Below the pieces are notes generated by a model. The model was not told the origin of the DNA and ran no database searches. It worked only from the letters and a program-made list of their open reading frames with translations. From an uncultured Clostridia bacterium (GTDB lineage Bacteria; Bacillota; Clostridia; Peptostreptococcales; Anaerovoracaceae), in assembly GCA_934255545.1 (NCBI GenBank), contig CAKQOE010000007.1, positions 8,346 through 72,345 on the forward strand: a stretch of DNA of 64,000 bases. The letters run 5' to 3'. Of this stretch, positions 42,904 to 55,700 are shown piece after piece; the stretch's first letter is position 1, and every line of letters begins with the position of its first letter. Position numbers and translations under genes: made by a program.

Positions 42904-44010
42904 CTATGCTGCATATTTAAGGATATCACTCACCTGATCATCTGTGAGATCTACGCTATAGAACAGTTTATAAAATTCCTTTGTAGTTTCTGCCAGATCT
43001 ATATCATACACGTCAGGATACAAAAGATTCGCTACCCACTGTACGCCAAGGAAGCGGTTTACTGAAGGAGGACGGTCCATCCAGCTGAACGGCTTGTTTG
43101 GCATAGCATACACCCTTCCGTCTTTAACAGCCTTTATCGTAGACCAGTCAGATGATCCTTTTATTTTACTGTAAGCTCCGCCGCGTTCATCTCCCCATGA
43201 TATTATAACATCAGGATTCCATGACAGCACCTGTTCGAGCGATACAGGCGACAGTCCGCCTGCACCTTTGCCTTCTATCTGTGCAACGTTTTTGGCTCCG
43301 GCCATCTTTAATACAGCTGCATGGCTCGATGTTTCAGGCTCTGTAGCCAGTCCATCCTCATTTTCAGCGTAATATACGCTTACACGCTCTTCATCAGGGA
43401 TCGCAGATATCTTTTCATTTACATCACTTATCACATTTTCACAGTAAGATGCAAGCTCCTCTGCTCGATCCTTCATGTTGAATATCTCGCCGAGGCGGCG
43501 GTATGTATCCGGCATTGCATTAAAGTCAGCATTAAGAACGACTACAGGAATTCCAAGCTGTTCCTGCAGTTCGTCAGCATCGCTGACTGTAGTGTCTGTC
43601 GTCTTTGCACTCATTGAAAATATTATCTGTGTACCTGATTTCATGATAGCTTCTTTATTAAGCTCAGCTCCGACCTGCATTCCCCCAAGATTTTTCATTT
43701 CTTTGCATACAGGGTCGAGGTATTCAAGTTCTTCTTCGGAGAACTTCATAGGTGTACCTGCCAGAAGCTCCGGCGAAAACGTATATATCTGTATAAAGCC
43801 TATAGGACTTGTAACATATACTTTTTTCAGATCATCAGATCCCGGTATCTCTACCGAACGCCCTGCATCGTCTGTAAACGAAACAGTACCCGCACTGCTC
43901 TTCTCTGCAGACGATCCCCGATCAGACTCTGAGCTGCCGCATCCTGTCATAATGCCAAGTGCAAGCAGCACAGCCATCATGACTGCAAAAATTCTTTTTG
44001 TCTTTTTCAT
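42904..44010 (-). CDS. Iron/metal-chelate ABC transporter binding lipoprotein
   Basis: FepB/BtuF-type binding protein of 368 residues. Signal peptide with lipobox IMTGC (Cys24). Residues 40-70 have the class III start FTDDAGRSVEIPGSDDLKKV and residues 230-300 the EQVLSWNPDVIISW stretch common to siderophore and cobalamin binding proteins; RPPSVNRFLGVQWVANLLYP near 325-344 is also typical. Ligand is unknown. The start at 44010 overlaps the stop of the ATPase gene (ATGA) and follows GGAAGG. The longer frame has no ribosome site. Confidence 0.9.
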   Translation of the reverse strand: MKKTKRIFAVMMAVLLALGIMTGCGSSESDRGSSAEKSSAGTVSFTDDAGRSVEIPGSDDLKKVYVTSPIGFIQIYTFSPELLAGTPMKFSEEELEYLDPVCKEMKNLGGMQVGAELNKEAIMKSGTQIIFSMSAKTTDTTVSDADELQEQLGIPVVVLNADFNAMPDTYRRLGEIFNMKDRAEELASYCENVISDVNEKISAIPDEERVSVYYAENEDGLATEPETSSHAAVLKMAGAKNVAQIEGKGAGGLSPVSLEQVLSWNPDVIISWGDERGGAYSKIKGSSDWSTIKAVKDGRVYAMPNKPFSWMDRPPSVNRFLGVQWVANLLYPDVYDIDLAETTKEFYKLFYSVDLTDDQVSDILKYAA

Positions 44011-44813
44011 AAAGCCTTCCTTTCTCCAGGAGATGCCACACACATCAGAGTATCCATGCCCGATCTCAGGCATACGTGCGTCATTTCCACTTCCATATGA
44101 TATATATCTTTCATATTGTATTCTGTGATCACATTTTTCGGATCACCGTCAGCAATAATAAGACCGTCTTTAACTACCAGCACTTTATCTGCACAGTAAA
44201 GAGCATGATCCGGCGAATGTGTTACCATAAGCACGCTCATATTACGTCTTGCAGCGAGAGATCTTACTTTTTCCAGTACTCTGTACTGGTTTCCGAAATC
44301 AAGATTATTCGTAGGCTCATCCATAATAAGAAGCTCAGGTTCCTGTGCAAGTGCTCTGGCAATGATGACCATCTGCCTCTGTCCTCCTGACAGCTCCGTA
44401 TACGATCTGTAAGCAAGTCGGCTTATTCCAAGCTCTTCCATCATTTCATCAGCCACTCTTATATCATTTTCACTTTCGCGTGATGCGCCGTGAATATGCG
44501 AGTATCTGCCCATAAGTACTACATCGCGTACAGTAAAAGGAAAAGGTGGTGTATGCGCCTGCGGTATATATGCTATAAGCTTTGCTCTTTCTCTGTCCTT
44601 CATTTTTAAGATATCGCATCCGTTAAATTCTATACTGCCGTTCGACGGCCTCATAAGGCACAGTATATTTTTTAATATAGTCGTCTTTCCGCATCCGTTT
44701 GCTCCAAGTATACAGGCAAACGTATCATCACCTATTTCAAATGAAATACCCTTAAGCACTTCAGATGAACGGTCTGTGCCATAGCCTGCATGAAGATCTC
44801 TGACTTTAAGCAT
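44007..44813 (-). CDS. Metal-chelate ABC transporter ATPase, FepC type
   Basis: ATPase of 268 residues. Walker A GANGCGKTT (near 38-46), Q-loop with YIPQAHTP, signature LSGGQRQ (near 141-147), Walker B LLIMDEPTNNLD, and switch His in VTHSPDHA. The length and the downstream C-terminal region match FepC/FhuC/BtuD ATPases. It overlaps the permease by 8 nt and the binding protein by 4 nt. Confidence 0.95.
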   Translation of the reverse strand: MLKVRDLHAGYGTDRSSEVLKGISFEIGDDTFACILGANGCGKTTILKNILCLMRPSNGSIEFNGCDILKMKDRERAKLIAYIPQAHTPPFPFTVRDVVLMGRYSHIHGASRESENDIRVADEMMEELGISRLAYRSYTELSGGQRQMVIIARALAQEPELLIMDEPTNNLDFGNQYRVLEKVRSLAARRNMSVLMVTHSPDHALYCADKVLVVKDGLIIADGDPKNVITEYNMKDIYHMEVEMTHVCLRSGMDTLMCVASPGERKAL

Positions 44814-45825
44814 TTCTCTTACCTCTTGAATTTTTTCTGAATATTACAAAGAACACAGGCACGCCAAGCAGCGATGTAAGAACTCCTATAGGAAGCTCGA
44901 CACTTGCAGCTGTCCTGACTACGGTATCTACCAGCAAAAGGAATCCTGCGCCTGTAACAGCGCTTGCCGGAAGAAGTATCCGGAAATTCGGTCCTACCAG
45001 GCTCCTGCACAGATGCGGAACTACAAGTCCTATCCATCCTATAAGGCCGCATACAGAAACAGATGCCGCAGTTATGACAGTTGCTGCAGATATTACAACT
45101 ATCCTTGTGATACGAGGATCTACCCCCATGGTTTTTGCTTCTTCTTCTCCAAATGACATAACATTCAGACGTCTTCCCATCATCATTATTATCACGCATC
45201 CGACAAGAACGAGCGGAGCAAGTATCCTGATATCGTATTTTGTTATTGATGAAAAGCTCCCCATAAGCCAGAATGTGATAGACGGAAGCAGATCGTCCGC
45301 ATCTGCAAGAAACTTTATAAGCGATATTCCTGACTGAAATACAGTGCTGACCATCATTCCTCCAAGTACAAGTCCGAGCAGCGGATCATAAAATACCCTT
45401 CTGTTTATACTTACAGCTATAAACACCGCAGCTATGCCTCCTGCAAATGAGCACGCCTGCACGAGTCCCATCGAAAACCCGAAAAGCAGAGCCAAAGAAG
45501 CTCCAAAGCCGGATCCTGCAGCCGCGCCCAGTATATCAGGTGAAACAAGCGGATTCTTAAACATTCCCTGGTACGCTGCTCCGGCGACCGAAAGACCGCA
45601 TCCGCATATCATAACGGCTATTACTCTTGGCAGACGTATATTAAACAATACTGTTTCAGTATTTGGATCTTTTATAGCCGACGGATCATATAAATGAAAA
45701 AAGAGTGTTTTTATGAATTCACTCGGATCCATCGAATATCTTCCTATGCAGAATGATATGACGAACATGACCGCGGCTGCTGTCGCCAGCAGAACTACTG
45801 TCAGCCATTTACTGCTTTTCATCAT
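44806..45825 (-). CDS. FecCD-family ABC permease
   Basis: Membrane permease of 339 residues with about ten hydrophobic segments, matching FecCD/BtuC proteins. Typical stretches: IRLPRVIAVMICGCGLSVAGAAYQ (split over residues 68-91), NPLVSPDILGAAAGSGFGA, and ISVCGLIGWIGLVVPHLCR-like sequence near 262-280. It should homodimerise. The start overlaps the methyltransferase stop by 1 nt (TAATG), so translation is coupled. Confidence 0.95.
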   Translation of the reverse strand: MMKSSKWLTVVLLATAAAVMFVISFCIGRYSMDPSEFIKTLFFHLYDPSAIKDPNTETVLFNIRLPRVIAVMICGCGLSVAGAAYQGMFKNPLVSPDILGAAAGSGFGASLALLFGFSMGLVQACSFAGGIAAVFIAVSINRRVFYDPLLGLVLGGMMVSTVFQSGISLIKFLADADDLLPSITFWLMGSFSSITKYDIRILAPLVLVGCVIIMMMGRRLNVMSFGEEEAKTMGVDPRITRIVVISAATVITAASVSVCGLIGWIGLVVPHLCRSLVGPNFRILLPASAVTGAGFLLLVDTVVRTAASVELPIGVLTSLLGVPVFFVIFRKNSRGKRNA

Positions 45826-46442
45826 TACTTCTCCTTGTGGATAATAAACCAGCGTCCTTCGTCATTATCACGTATTTCATATTTCCATCCAAAGCTGTCG
45901 AACATCTTTCTGTATTCATCAGTCGTAAGACTATGATTCGGCTTTGATGCCGGAGACTCCCATCCTCCGTATAATTCATTCATTTTTTCTTTTATTTTTT
46001 TACGCTGCTCTCTGCTTCCCAGTCCGGAGCCTATGTATGTCCTTCCGCCGGGAGCCAGGACTCTGTAGATCTCACCGAAGGCTTTTTTCTGATCTTCCCA
46101 GAAAAGATATGAACCTCTGCTGATTATAAGATCTGCAAAATCATCTTCAAAATCAAGGTCCTGCACATCCTGAACATAAAAATGAGCTCTTGCCTGCATG
46201 CCCCGCTCCTTTGCGCGTATCATAGCTATCTCGACCGGAGCGTTTTTTATATCTGCAAAATATCCTTCAAGCTCTGTCTTTTCCATAACAGCAAAACCAA
46301 GATGCCCTCCGCCGCATCCAATATCCAGCATTTTTCCGTTTCTGACATCAGTGGCATCTATGATCTGCTCTGCTATCCTGTCATATATAGGGAAAAAGAT
46401 ATTATCAGCTATTTCATCATAATCATAATCAGGATGTTTCAT
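45825..46442 (-). CDS. Class I SAM-dependent methyltransferase
   Basis: Methyltransferase of 205 residues and first gene of the uptake operon. The SAM loop MLDIGCGGGHLGFAVMEK (near 38-55), acidic loop YFADIKNAPVEIA, and motif DFADLIISRGSYLFWEDQ are clear. Fold is like UbiE/COQ5 and tellurite- or arsenite-type methylases. Close linkage to a metal importer and DUF364 suggests it acts on the imported chelate or a chelator precursor; this is inference. GGAGGT lies 5 nt before the start. Confidence 0.88.
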   Translation of the reverse strand: MKHPDYDYDEIADNIFFPIYDRIAEQIIDATDVRNGKMLDIGCGGGHLGFAVMEKTELEGYFADIKNAPVEIAMIRAKERGMQARAHFYVQDVQDLDFEDDFADLIISRGSYLFWEDQKKAFGEIYRVLAPGGRTYIGSGLGSREQRKKIKEKMNELYGGWESPASKPNHSLTTDEYRKMFDSFGWKYEIRDNDEGRWFIIHKEK

Positions 46443-46453
46443 TCTTACCTCCG

Positions 46454-46477
46454 TTATATTTATTTAAATAAATATAA
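46454..46477. promoter_or_regulatory. 24-bp perfect AT palindrome in the operon leader
   Basis: A perfect dyad centred on TTTAAA at 46465/46466 with 12-bp arms (TTATATTTATTT and its complement), 12 nt upstream of the methyltransferase start codon. Candidate operator or leader hairpin. Confidence 0.5.
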
Positions 46478-46507
46478 ATTTATATAAATAAATATTTTCT
46501 TATTCGT

Positions 46508-46557
46508 ATAACCTAATGCATTAACTATCTTAATAAAATTATACTAACATAACCTAA
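46508..46557 (-). promoter_or_regulatory. Repeated TTAGGTTAT sites with a consensus -10
   Basis: On the minus strand TTAGGTTAT occurs at 46557-46549 and again at 46516-46508, with TATAAT at 46543-46538 between them. TTAGG repeats resemble half-sites of DtxR/IdeR-type iron repressors. No good -35 is seen. The remaining sequence to 46620 is AT-rich and otherwise featureless. Confidence 0.4.
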
Positions 46558-46625
46558 CTATATAATCAATATACATATTCCATAACAATAAATTTATACA
46601 TATCATTGTAATTTAATAGTTATAG

Positions 46626-46669
46626 AAAAAGAACGAGCTGCCGCTTTTACACGACAACTCGTTCTTTTT
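46626..46669. terminator. Terminator of the giant surface-protein gene
   Basis: AAAAAGAACGAG (46626-46637) pairs perfectly with CTCGTTCTTTTT (46658-46669). It lies about 105 nt past the stop codon on the minus strand. Confidence 0.8.
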
Positions 46670-46773
46670 ACTTGTGTATACTTTTGTTGATTCTTACTTA
46701 AAACTCTGCTCTGCGTTCTTTAAGCAAAGTACTTGATTTTTTAACTGTTTACTTTAAGCTTTTATTTTATATA

Positions 46774-49700
46774 TCAGCTCACAAGCCTGCTGTAAGCCGG
46801 ATACGCCATCTCTGTAAGACGTTTGAGTATGGCTGATGTCTGGGCTCTCGTCGCGTTGCCCTTTGGCGCCAGAGTCGTGGTGTTCACTCCTGATATGAGC
46901 TGAGCGTTTACAGCCCAGTCTACAGCCTCTGCCGCGTATGATGACACGCTTTCAAAGTCGTCATACTCGCGCGCGGCCATGCCGCCCTGTGTCGTATCTA
47001 TGCCCTTGTACTTTGCGTATCTGTACAGTATGACTGCAAGCTGCTCGCGCGTTATGCTGTCATCAGGGCCGAAGCGCTGTTTTCCGTCAGCCGCTGCGCT
47101 GTATCCTGTCACTATGCCGTTTGCGTTCGCCCAGGCTACTGCGTCTGCGTACCACGCGCCGCCGCTCACATCGCTGAATCTCGATGCTGATGCGTTTTCA
47201 GCCTTTGACTCGCCGTCCGCTCTCCATAATATAGTCACGAGCATTCCTCTGCTGAGTCGTCCGTCAGGTGAGAACGTATCCTTGCTCACACCGTTCATAA
47301 GGCCGTTCTCAACGCTGAAGCATACCGCATCCTTAGCCCAGTGCTGCTCCATATCTGTAAACATATCGCAGCCGTGCTTTTCGTCCTTGAGTTTCCACTT
47401 GGCGAAAAGCATGATATTTGCCGTTACAGGCTCATCAAACGTATATCTGTTTTTCAACGTTTCTTCAGTGTACCAGCCTTCAAGCACATAATTTCCGCGT
47501 TCTGACATTTCCGGTTTTACAGCCTTCTTTCCGTCCTCAACCGTCTGGTCTGCAGGTGATGCGAACCATCCTGTAACGAATTTTACAGTATGCTTTTCTG
47601 CAGGTGCCGGAGCAGCAGCTCCGCCGCCACCGCCGCCACCGCCGCCTCCGTCTCCGCCGGTGCTTTCAGGCTTCTTCGTAAATGCTGATGTCGTGTCTAT
47701 ATCGCCGAGGATATTATTAAGCGTGACTGTCACGACGCCGTCGCTGTTATTTGTTACAGAGTATTCTGCGTTTTCTCTGACAGCAGCTTTCAGCTTTGAC
47801 TGATCAAGTTTGTACTTGTTTCCGACTGTTACAGTCGCCGAGCTCCAGCGCGGAGCATTTGCAGTTACGCTGTCCGCATCGTCTGCGCCCGGTCCTGTTG
47901 CCGTATCGCCGACTGTTATGACCGCATCCTTTATTGACTTTATCTTGTAGTCGATCGCGTTCATAAACTTTACGCTTACGTCTACGCTTTCAGTCAGGTT
48001 TGGTATGGTGAGCGTCTTTCCTCCGTCAGAAATAATGAATTTTACAGCTGACTCGTCAGCCGGGCTGACGCTATCGTCCATTGCTGTTACTGACATCATG
48101 CGTGTCTTTCCGCTGTTCTGATCGTTTTGTTTCTTTTTAACGGTCCAGTTTTCAACGCACCTTCCAGGAGCAGGCTCAGCTTTGAATACTACCTTACTTC
48201 CTTCTGAAATATTGTCCTTTTCTACCTTGCCGTCAGGACCCGGCTTGCCTGTATGCTCTATATTTTCTACAGTCATGCTCGCTATCGTTCCACCGTCTAT
48301 GGCAGGATCAAGTTTATCGTAGCTTACATTATGGGCGCCCTCTTTTCCGAATACAGCAGTTATGCTGCTGTCGCCGTCAGCCCTGAATGTATAAGTCGAA
48401 GAGGTGCTGACATATCCGTCAGTTCCGGTCTTTTTCCAGCCGTAAAGCGCGTTAAACTCGTCGGCTTCAGCTGTAAGTGTTACAGTATCTCCGCGTTTTA
48501 CGTTTATCGTTCCGCCTGAGTTTACCTCAGCTGTGCCATGTATCACATGACCGCCGCCCTCAATGTACACCGTTACGGTGTATTCAGGTATTTCTGCGAA
48601 ACGGACTTCTATAGTTGTATCGTCCGATACAGCCGGTACAGTTATTTCCTGAGCATCAAGCGAACCGCCTGCTGCTGCGCACTCAACGCCGTTTATCTTT
48701 ACATAACCGATCATATGCTCGCTGTCAGGCGCTACAGTGAATGTAAAGCCTTCGCCCGCAGCCGCCTCGGCTGTACCGCCGTTTTTGATATTATTTCCGT
48801 ATGCCGAAACTGTTCCCCATAAGCCTTCGTCAGGGTCTGACGCTGTGCTGCTGTTTGCTATATCAAACGAAACATTATATCTCGATCTTTCAAATATGAC
48901 TCTTATATCAGCGCCCGTATCAGTATCGCTGACAGTGTAAACGAACTCGCTGTCCTTTATTGCATCGCCGTTTTCGTCAGTCTGCGTCACTTCGTTTACA
49001 GTCCATCCGGCTATACGGTATCCGTCGTTCGCGTTCGCTTTAAATATCAGCTTACCGACAAACAGACTGTCACCGCTTACGAACGGCTTTTCATCTGCGT
49101 CGTCAGATACCTTGCGGACTGCTGTTACAGAGCCCTGTGAAGAGTCAGCGGTGTAGTAGATATTGTTGCCTATGACATCAAACTGCGCCTTTACCGTATG
49201 ATCGCCGTCGAGCGATCTTAACGTGTAAATTCCGCCGGCTGCAGCGTCAGTCACTTCTTTATCGTCTACCCAGAGATATTTCAGTCTGTAGCCTGCGTCA
49301 GGGACAGCCTTTATGATAACATCTGAGCCTTCGTATATATTAAGATCAGTCGTGCCGCCGTATGACGCTTCAGCTCCTGCTATGCTGTCCGCTATACCCT
49401 TGCGCGATGCAGTCACTGAGATGCTGCCGTTCAGGCCGCCGTCTTCAGTACCGTTAGTGTCAACTACCGAGTGTTCTATCTTATATGTCGGTATCTTTCT
49501 AAACTTAGCAGTAACTGTAGTAACAGTTATATTGTACCTTACTATTGCATTGCCGGCAGGGATAATGTATGTACGGCTGTTATCGCTGTCATTTCCTGTG
49601 CCGTCAACATTTTCAGTCCTGTTCATATTGTTATCATTGAACACGTTATCATATTTTACAGTAAATCCAACTGCCTCATAGCCTTTTTCCGGGTCAGCAG

Positions 49701-52700
49701 TTACAACTATATCGCCTGTACTTGAATATGCTACAGTTCCCGAAGCTGAAGCATCTCCCGCAGACAATGATGCGATCGGTTTGCCGTTCTGGACAGCCTT
49801 TACAGCGCCCGGTGCGCTGCCTTCATCACCGCATTCAGCCTTGAGTATTATTTCAGGGCGTTTTGCATAAGTTGCGCGAATATCGATATCTCCGTTCACG
49901 CCGTTTATCATGTAAGCCTTTGAGCCGTCTCCGCTGCCTGTATCAGTCAGCTCCACAGGTATACGGTTTACTGTAAAACCTTCGAGGTCATATCCTTCAT
50001 TTGTTTTAACAATAACACGAAGCACAGTCGACTGAAGTACTTTTTCACCTGAATTTACAAGTGTTGACGTTCCATTTTTATAGATCTTTATGCTTACGCC
50101 TTTATTATTACTGTAATCGCCTGAAAATGTCAGTCTTGCACCTGATGTTACTGTATAGCTGTTCGGTATATCGCATGTTACAGTTATATCCATATCTGCC
50201 TGCAGATCTGATATAACATACGTCTTTTTCTGATTTGACAGACCGTCTGTTATGAGCTTTTCGCTGTCCGAACCGGCGTTTTCCTTCCAGCTCGCAACTA
50301 TCAGGCTTTCAGGGATATCAAGCGTTACAGTAATGTTGTCATGCTTCTTGCCCGCATATGTGAATTTTCCGCTGCCGGCAGCGGCAGCAGCTGCATCACC
50401 GTTAAATTTAACGCCGTTTATACTCGCTGAAATGTCGTTTCCTGCAGTATCCTTTACTGTGATGCTGACAGTCTGCGACGATTCATTTTCTGTGACTACG
50501 GTTATCTTAGTATCTGCCGATATGCCCGATACAGTATACGTACTGCCCGTGTAATTGCTGACGCCGTCGTCTACTTTTACAATTTCGTATTTGTCAGGAT
50601 CGACGGTGCTGTTATTGTATATGCGCCATTCCTTTATAGACTTTCCGCCCGCAGGCGCTGCCGTAAGCTGTATCTTCTGTATAGGATTTACCTTGCTGCC
50701 GGAGCTGAATGTCTCTCCTGCTGTTCCGGCAGATGAAAGATATTTCGCAGTTATAGTTGATTTATAGTCACTTATATTAAACTCAAGCCTGTAGTAAGCA
50801 AGCTCAAACTCAGCCTTTACGCTGTATTCCTTATCAAGTGAATCACTGATAACTAAAGTATTTGACATATCGAAGGCTCCCGTGCTTCCGCCCTGGTATA
50901 CCGGATGATACTCGCTGCCGGAGCCGCCTTCCTTTATGTACCAGCACTTTACTTTGTAGCCCTCTGCAGGCGAGGCTTTCGCTGTCACCTTTGCGCCCTT
51001 CGGCACGAGCTCGCCCTTTTTCACATCGAGAGTTACATTTCCGACGCTGTAAGTCAGCTTGACTGTGCCGTTAGCGTCACTTGTTTCATTGTTTACAAGG
51101 TAAGCGTCTTCTACTACATCTAAAGTACCCGTGCGTACCGATACGTTGTATTTTTCCGTTATCGACATACTGGCTGTAAACGTGACATTTATAGGGAACT
51201 GACCCTTTGCGTCAGCATTTATACCGTCGCACGAAAGCGTTACTCCGGTATTGAAAAGCGCTTTATCCGTGTCGTTTGCTACGCCATCGATAGTATACGT
51301 CAGTTTATCCTGGGCAACAGCTGTTCCTAAAGGTGTTTTCAGGGAATCGGCCGTAATAGTTACATTTCTCTTGTATACAGTTATATTTTTAGTGACTGTC
51401 ATGACATTGCCGTTGTCATTGTAAGTTGCTGTAATGCTGTAAACTCCTGCTTTGTCAGGCGTGAATCTGATACCGCTGTCCAAAATATCGTAAAGACCGT
51501 ATACTCCTTTGCCTTCATACGATATCGACACGTTTGAAGCTTTAATAACTTCGCTTGTTACTTCTCCAGTTACCTTTCCGTCAAGCATTATAAGCTGCAG
51601 TATCTGCGGCTTGTCACCGTATGTCATGTTCATTCCTGAAAGCGTGAGCTTTCGCTCGTTCGGCGTTATTACATTTATCGTTACCGAACCTGACGTAGAA
51701 GCCTTAAAGCAGTCATCGCCTTCGTATTCGGCTTTTAACGTGTACGTTCCCGATACAGACGGCTTCCATTCCGCGGTCGCTTTTCCGTTGCTGCCTACTG
51801 TCGCTGTTATCTTCTGTATATCAGTACCGTCAGCGCTCGACATCGAGAATGTAATATAGCCGGTCGGCATCCTGTCCTGCCGGCCTGTCACCGCTGCGCT
51901 CATCACTACTGTATCGCCAGGGACCTGTACATCGACAGTCTGCGTCATTTCCTGTTTTTCAGTCTTGAGCTTTATATCGTCTATGTCTATAGAAACGCTT
52001 CCATTTTTAAGTATGTCATTTGTAGTAAGCACAGCGTTATACTGTTTTTCGCCGGCGCCTGCGCCGGTCACTGCAAACCAGCTGTCATATGTTACCGTAC
52101 TGCTGCCTTCTATAGTTTCAGTTATACTGCACTTGTAGAACGAAACAGTCACTACGCCGTTTTCAGTCACATCATACTTTTCAGATGCTTTATGCGATAT
52201 TGCTCCCGTCGTTGACGATGCAACCACATTACCGTTTCCATCAACGTAAAATGACTTGCTGCCAGCCGTGTACGCTGTATCCTTTACAAGGCTGCTACAC
52301 GGTACATTTTTATCCGTGCTTACAGCTGCGTCACCGCTTCCTGTCGTTTCACGGTAAGAAAGCGACTGCGGTTCATTCGAAACAGTCAGCTTACTGAGCG
52401 TTCCTGAGCTGTCCTTAATGTAATAATTTCCGCTTCCGTCGTTATAAAGCGTGATCGTATCGCTGCCGTCACCGGCAGTGCTGTATGTATACAGAGTATA
52501 CGTCTTTGAGTCTATAACTTCTGTAACAGGCACTTCGTTATACTGTTTATTGCCTTCCGCATCCGTAACATCCCGGATCTGAGATTCCGTATACGACGAC
52601 TTTACACTGCTTCCGTCTGCGAGATCCGTTCCTCCGGAGGATGCTGAAAACGCTATGCTGCTCTTTGCTCTGCCGATGCTCAGCTCCGCAGGCAGGCTCA

Positions 52701-55700
52701 TTATATAGAGCTTTGCATTTACATAGACAAGGCATCTGTATTTTGTTCCGGCGTCTGAGATATTAACATTTTTATGAGTATACTGAGCATATCCGTTTTC
52801 CTGCATATCGCATACTTCCCACTCGCGGCTGTTTTCATTGTATTTCTGCCACTGATAATGAAGCGTATACGGTTTTCCGTCCGCGCCCAGACACTGAGCT
52901 TCTACCTCAAACGTCGCATTTCCCGATACGAATGTGCTCGTATCCTCAGGATGCTTACTTATGGTAAAATCTGACATACTGTTTGAAAGCGTTGACGCCG
53001 TTACTTCCTTCGTCAGGATGCTTGAAGCGTTATTAGCCATTACTGACTGTATGCTGTACGTATAAGTCGTATTCGGGTTGAGCTGATCGTCTGTATACGA
53101 TGTCGCGCTTCCCGGTACTGCTGCCATAAGGAACTGCATTCCTGTGTTTTTATCTATCTGATATACCCTGTAGTTCACCGCGCCCGGAACTCCCGTCCAC
53201 TCAAGTGAGACGCTGTCTGTAGTCACAGACTCGACGCGCAGGTCGCTCGGAGGGCTCGGCAGCTGCTGTACATTACTCGTTCTGTATTCGAGTATGAGAA
53301 GATCGTTTCCGTTCAGCTTAGCCTTACGCGTTCCGAATTTCCAGTTAAATGTATATGCGGAGGCATCTGCAGGCAGGTTGTCTACGGTCGCTGAGTAAGA
53401 CTTGCTGCTTGAGCTTATAACGCCGCCTCCTACGCCGAAACCAAATCCTCCTATAACGCCGACAGTCATGCCTGCAGCTCCGACGCCTACGCGCCCTTCT
53501 ACATCAAAATCATATTTAAATTCATTTTCGTATACTGTTTCTTTTGAGCCTTCGATGGTTATGTAGCTTCCCTCTGCGTTAGTCACCATCTGCTCCTTGC
53601 CTATCGCCCGGAAGCTGTCACTGCCGTATTCGCTGTAATACTTATACGTTGCAGGATAGCCCGCTTCGCTGTTGAGCACGTTGCCCCTTATAGGCTCGAG
53701 CCCCGCAGTCCTCGCCGCTATCTCGTCATACGCGTCTACAGTCAGTATAACAGTCTTTGGAGTCATAGGGATGGATATAACGCAGTCGTCCCAGTAGCCG
53801 CCTACAGTCGAGCCCGGCGTTACTACATTCTTTGACTCGGCTATGGCAGTATTCTTTTCTGCGTCCGACAGGGAGTCCCATTTATACGAACCATTATCAT
53901 TTTTACCGTAGCTGTTCTTCAGGAAATCTGTCAGCCATGCCTCATAGTTATCCGAAGGCACCGTGCTCTTCGGCACCCATACCTGATACTGATAGTCCAT
54001 ATACGGCACAGTATAGACTACAGCATAGTCGTCACCTGCGCTTGCGCTGTACGCTATGGATTCCGTTACCGTCTCTTCGTAGTCAAACTCATGGCTGAAC
54101 GTATGCGTATACTGTCCTTCTGCTTCAAATGATGCTATTTTTACTCCGAATACGGATATGTCCTGCGAAAAGCTCATATACATCCCGGCTGTGACCTTTC
54201 CGCCCGAAGTTATTATAGTACCGTCTGAGCTTGACTTTCCGTAAGACGTCTCACTCTGGTTCAGGTATCCCCGGTTCTCCTCAAGATCCTTAAAATACGG
54301 CGCAGACTGCAGCACAGTGTAGACCTCCGGTTTGCTGTATGTAACATTTTTACTCTTATATCTCATAAGAGTACTGTCATCATCGCAGTCTACCGCGGCA
54401 AGTGAAAGGTACAGGCTGGCTCTGTCTTTATTTGAATCATGGTTGTAAGAGCTTTCAAAGTTCATCACCTGTTCCTGACCGTACCAGTATTTCGTCTCGT
54501 CACTTGCATCTGAATCGCCCGGATACATCTTGTTTATATAAGCTATATCGTACCAGTAATTGTCGCGGTCTTCCGCTCTCATGCCGAGCGCGCATATTAT
54601 CTGCTCCTGCCCGTGCGCGTTTCCGTCGAAATTACCCGCTACAGCATTCAGCACGAACATGTCTTCCTTGTTCTTCTTTTCTCCGCCGTCCTGCTTATAC
54701 TCGCGATTCATCGTCATGCGCGTCAGATAGTTCAGTTTGTCATTTGATGTATCATACGAATACAGACATCCGCCCATAAACACCTGATCGGCGTATCCCG
54801 TGCCCTGCGTTGCAGCGCATACGAGAGATACAGGCGGTATCATTTCGTTTTCGTTATCCACTACGCGGCCCAGGTATTCTTTTAACTTAAAGTCTACGCT
54901 TTTCCATGAGCCTGTATCTGCATTTCTATCTTTTACAAGGTCATCTATTATTTTTTTATCTATTACCTTATAGTATATATTATCCTTGCTGCATACCTGC
55001 CCTCTGCCTCCATTAGCCGCATATCCTGCAATGATAAGCTCATCTACATTATCGCCGTTTATATCTCCGGTCGCTACATTTGCGTATCTTAAAACTCCAT
55101 TATCTAAATTCAGATCAACTAGATTTGCTAAAATACTTACCTTTCCGTTTTTCATAGAAAAAATACACACATAGCTGGCACCCTGATTGCTTGTATATGG
55201 CAGTGTCTGAGCCACTGCGAGCTCATCCTTTCCGTCCGCGTTTATATCTCCGAATGCCAGTGTTACGATCGAAGAACCAAACTTAGGAGCAACAGTGCCT
55301 TTATTTTCCGGCTGTATAGTTAAAAAACTGGCTTCACCATCGATCTGCACACGCTTTAAACTACCGTTCTTATAGCTGTAAAGATATACTCTGTTGCCAT
55401 AATACAGCGCTATCTCATCATAACCGTCACCGTCAATATCGCCCGTCGCCAGGTCGTACATAGCGTCATACTCATAGTTATATATGATATGATCCTTATC
55501 TCCGGCACTTCCGTCATTTCCGTATTCTCCGGCCTTCACGCTCGCTACGCATTTATTTTCGTACTTCCCGCTTTTTCCCTTAGCAACGCTGTATATTTCG
55601 AGATAAACATCGTTCTTATAATCAAGCCTCATCTGAGCTACGTAATTATCCTTGCCTGTACCCGGTGAAAACGCCTCTGCAAGGTTGTACTGGTTAGTCA

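Noticed and set aside
46454..46477. Classic Fur box
   Set aside because: The palindrome is TTTATTTAAATAAA-like and lacks the GATAAT hexamers of Fur sites.
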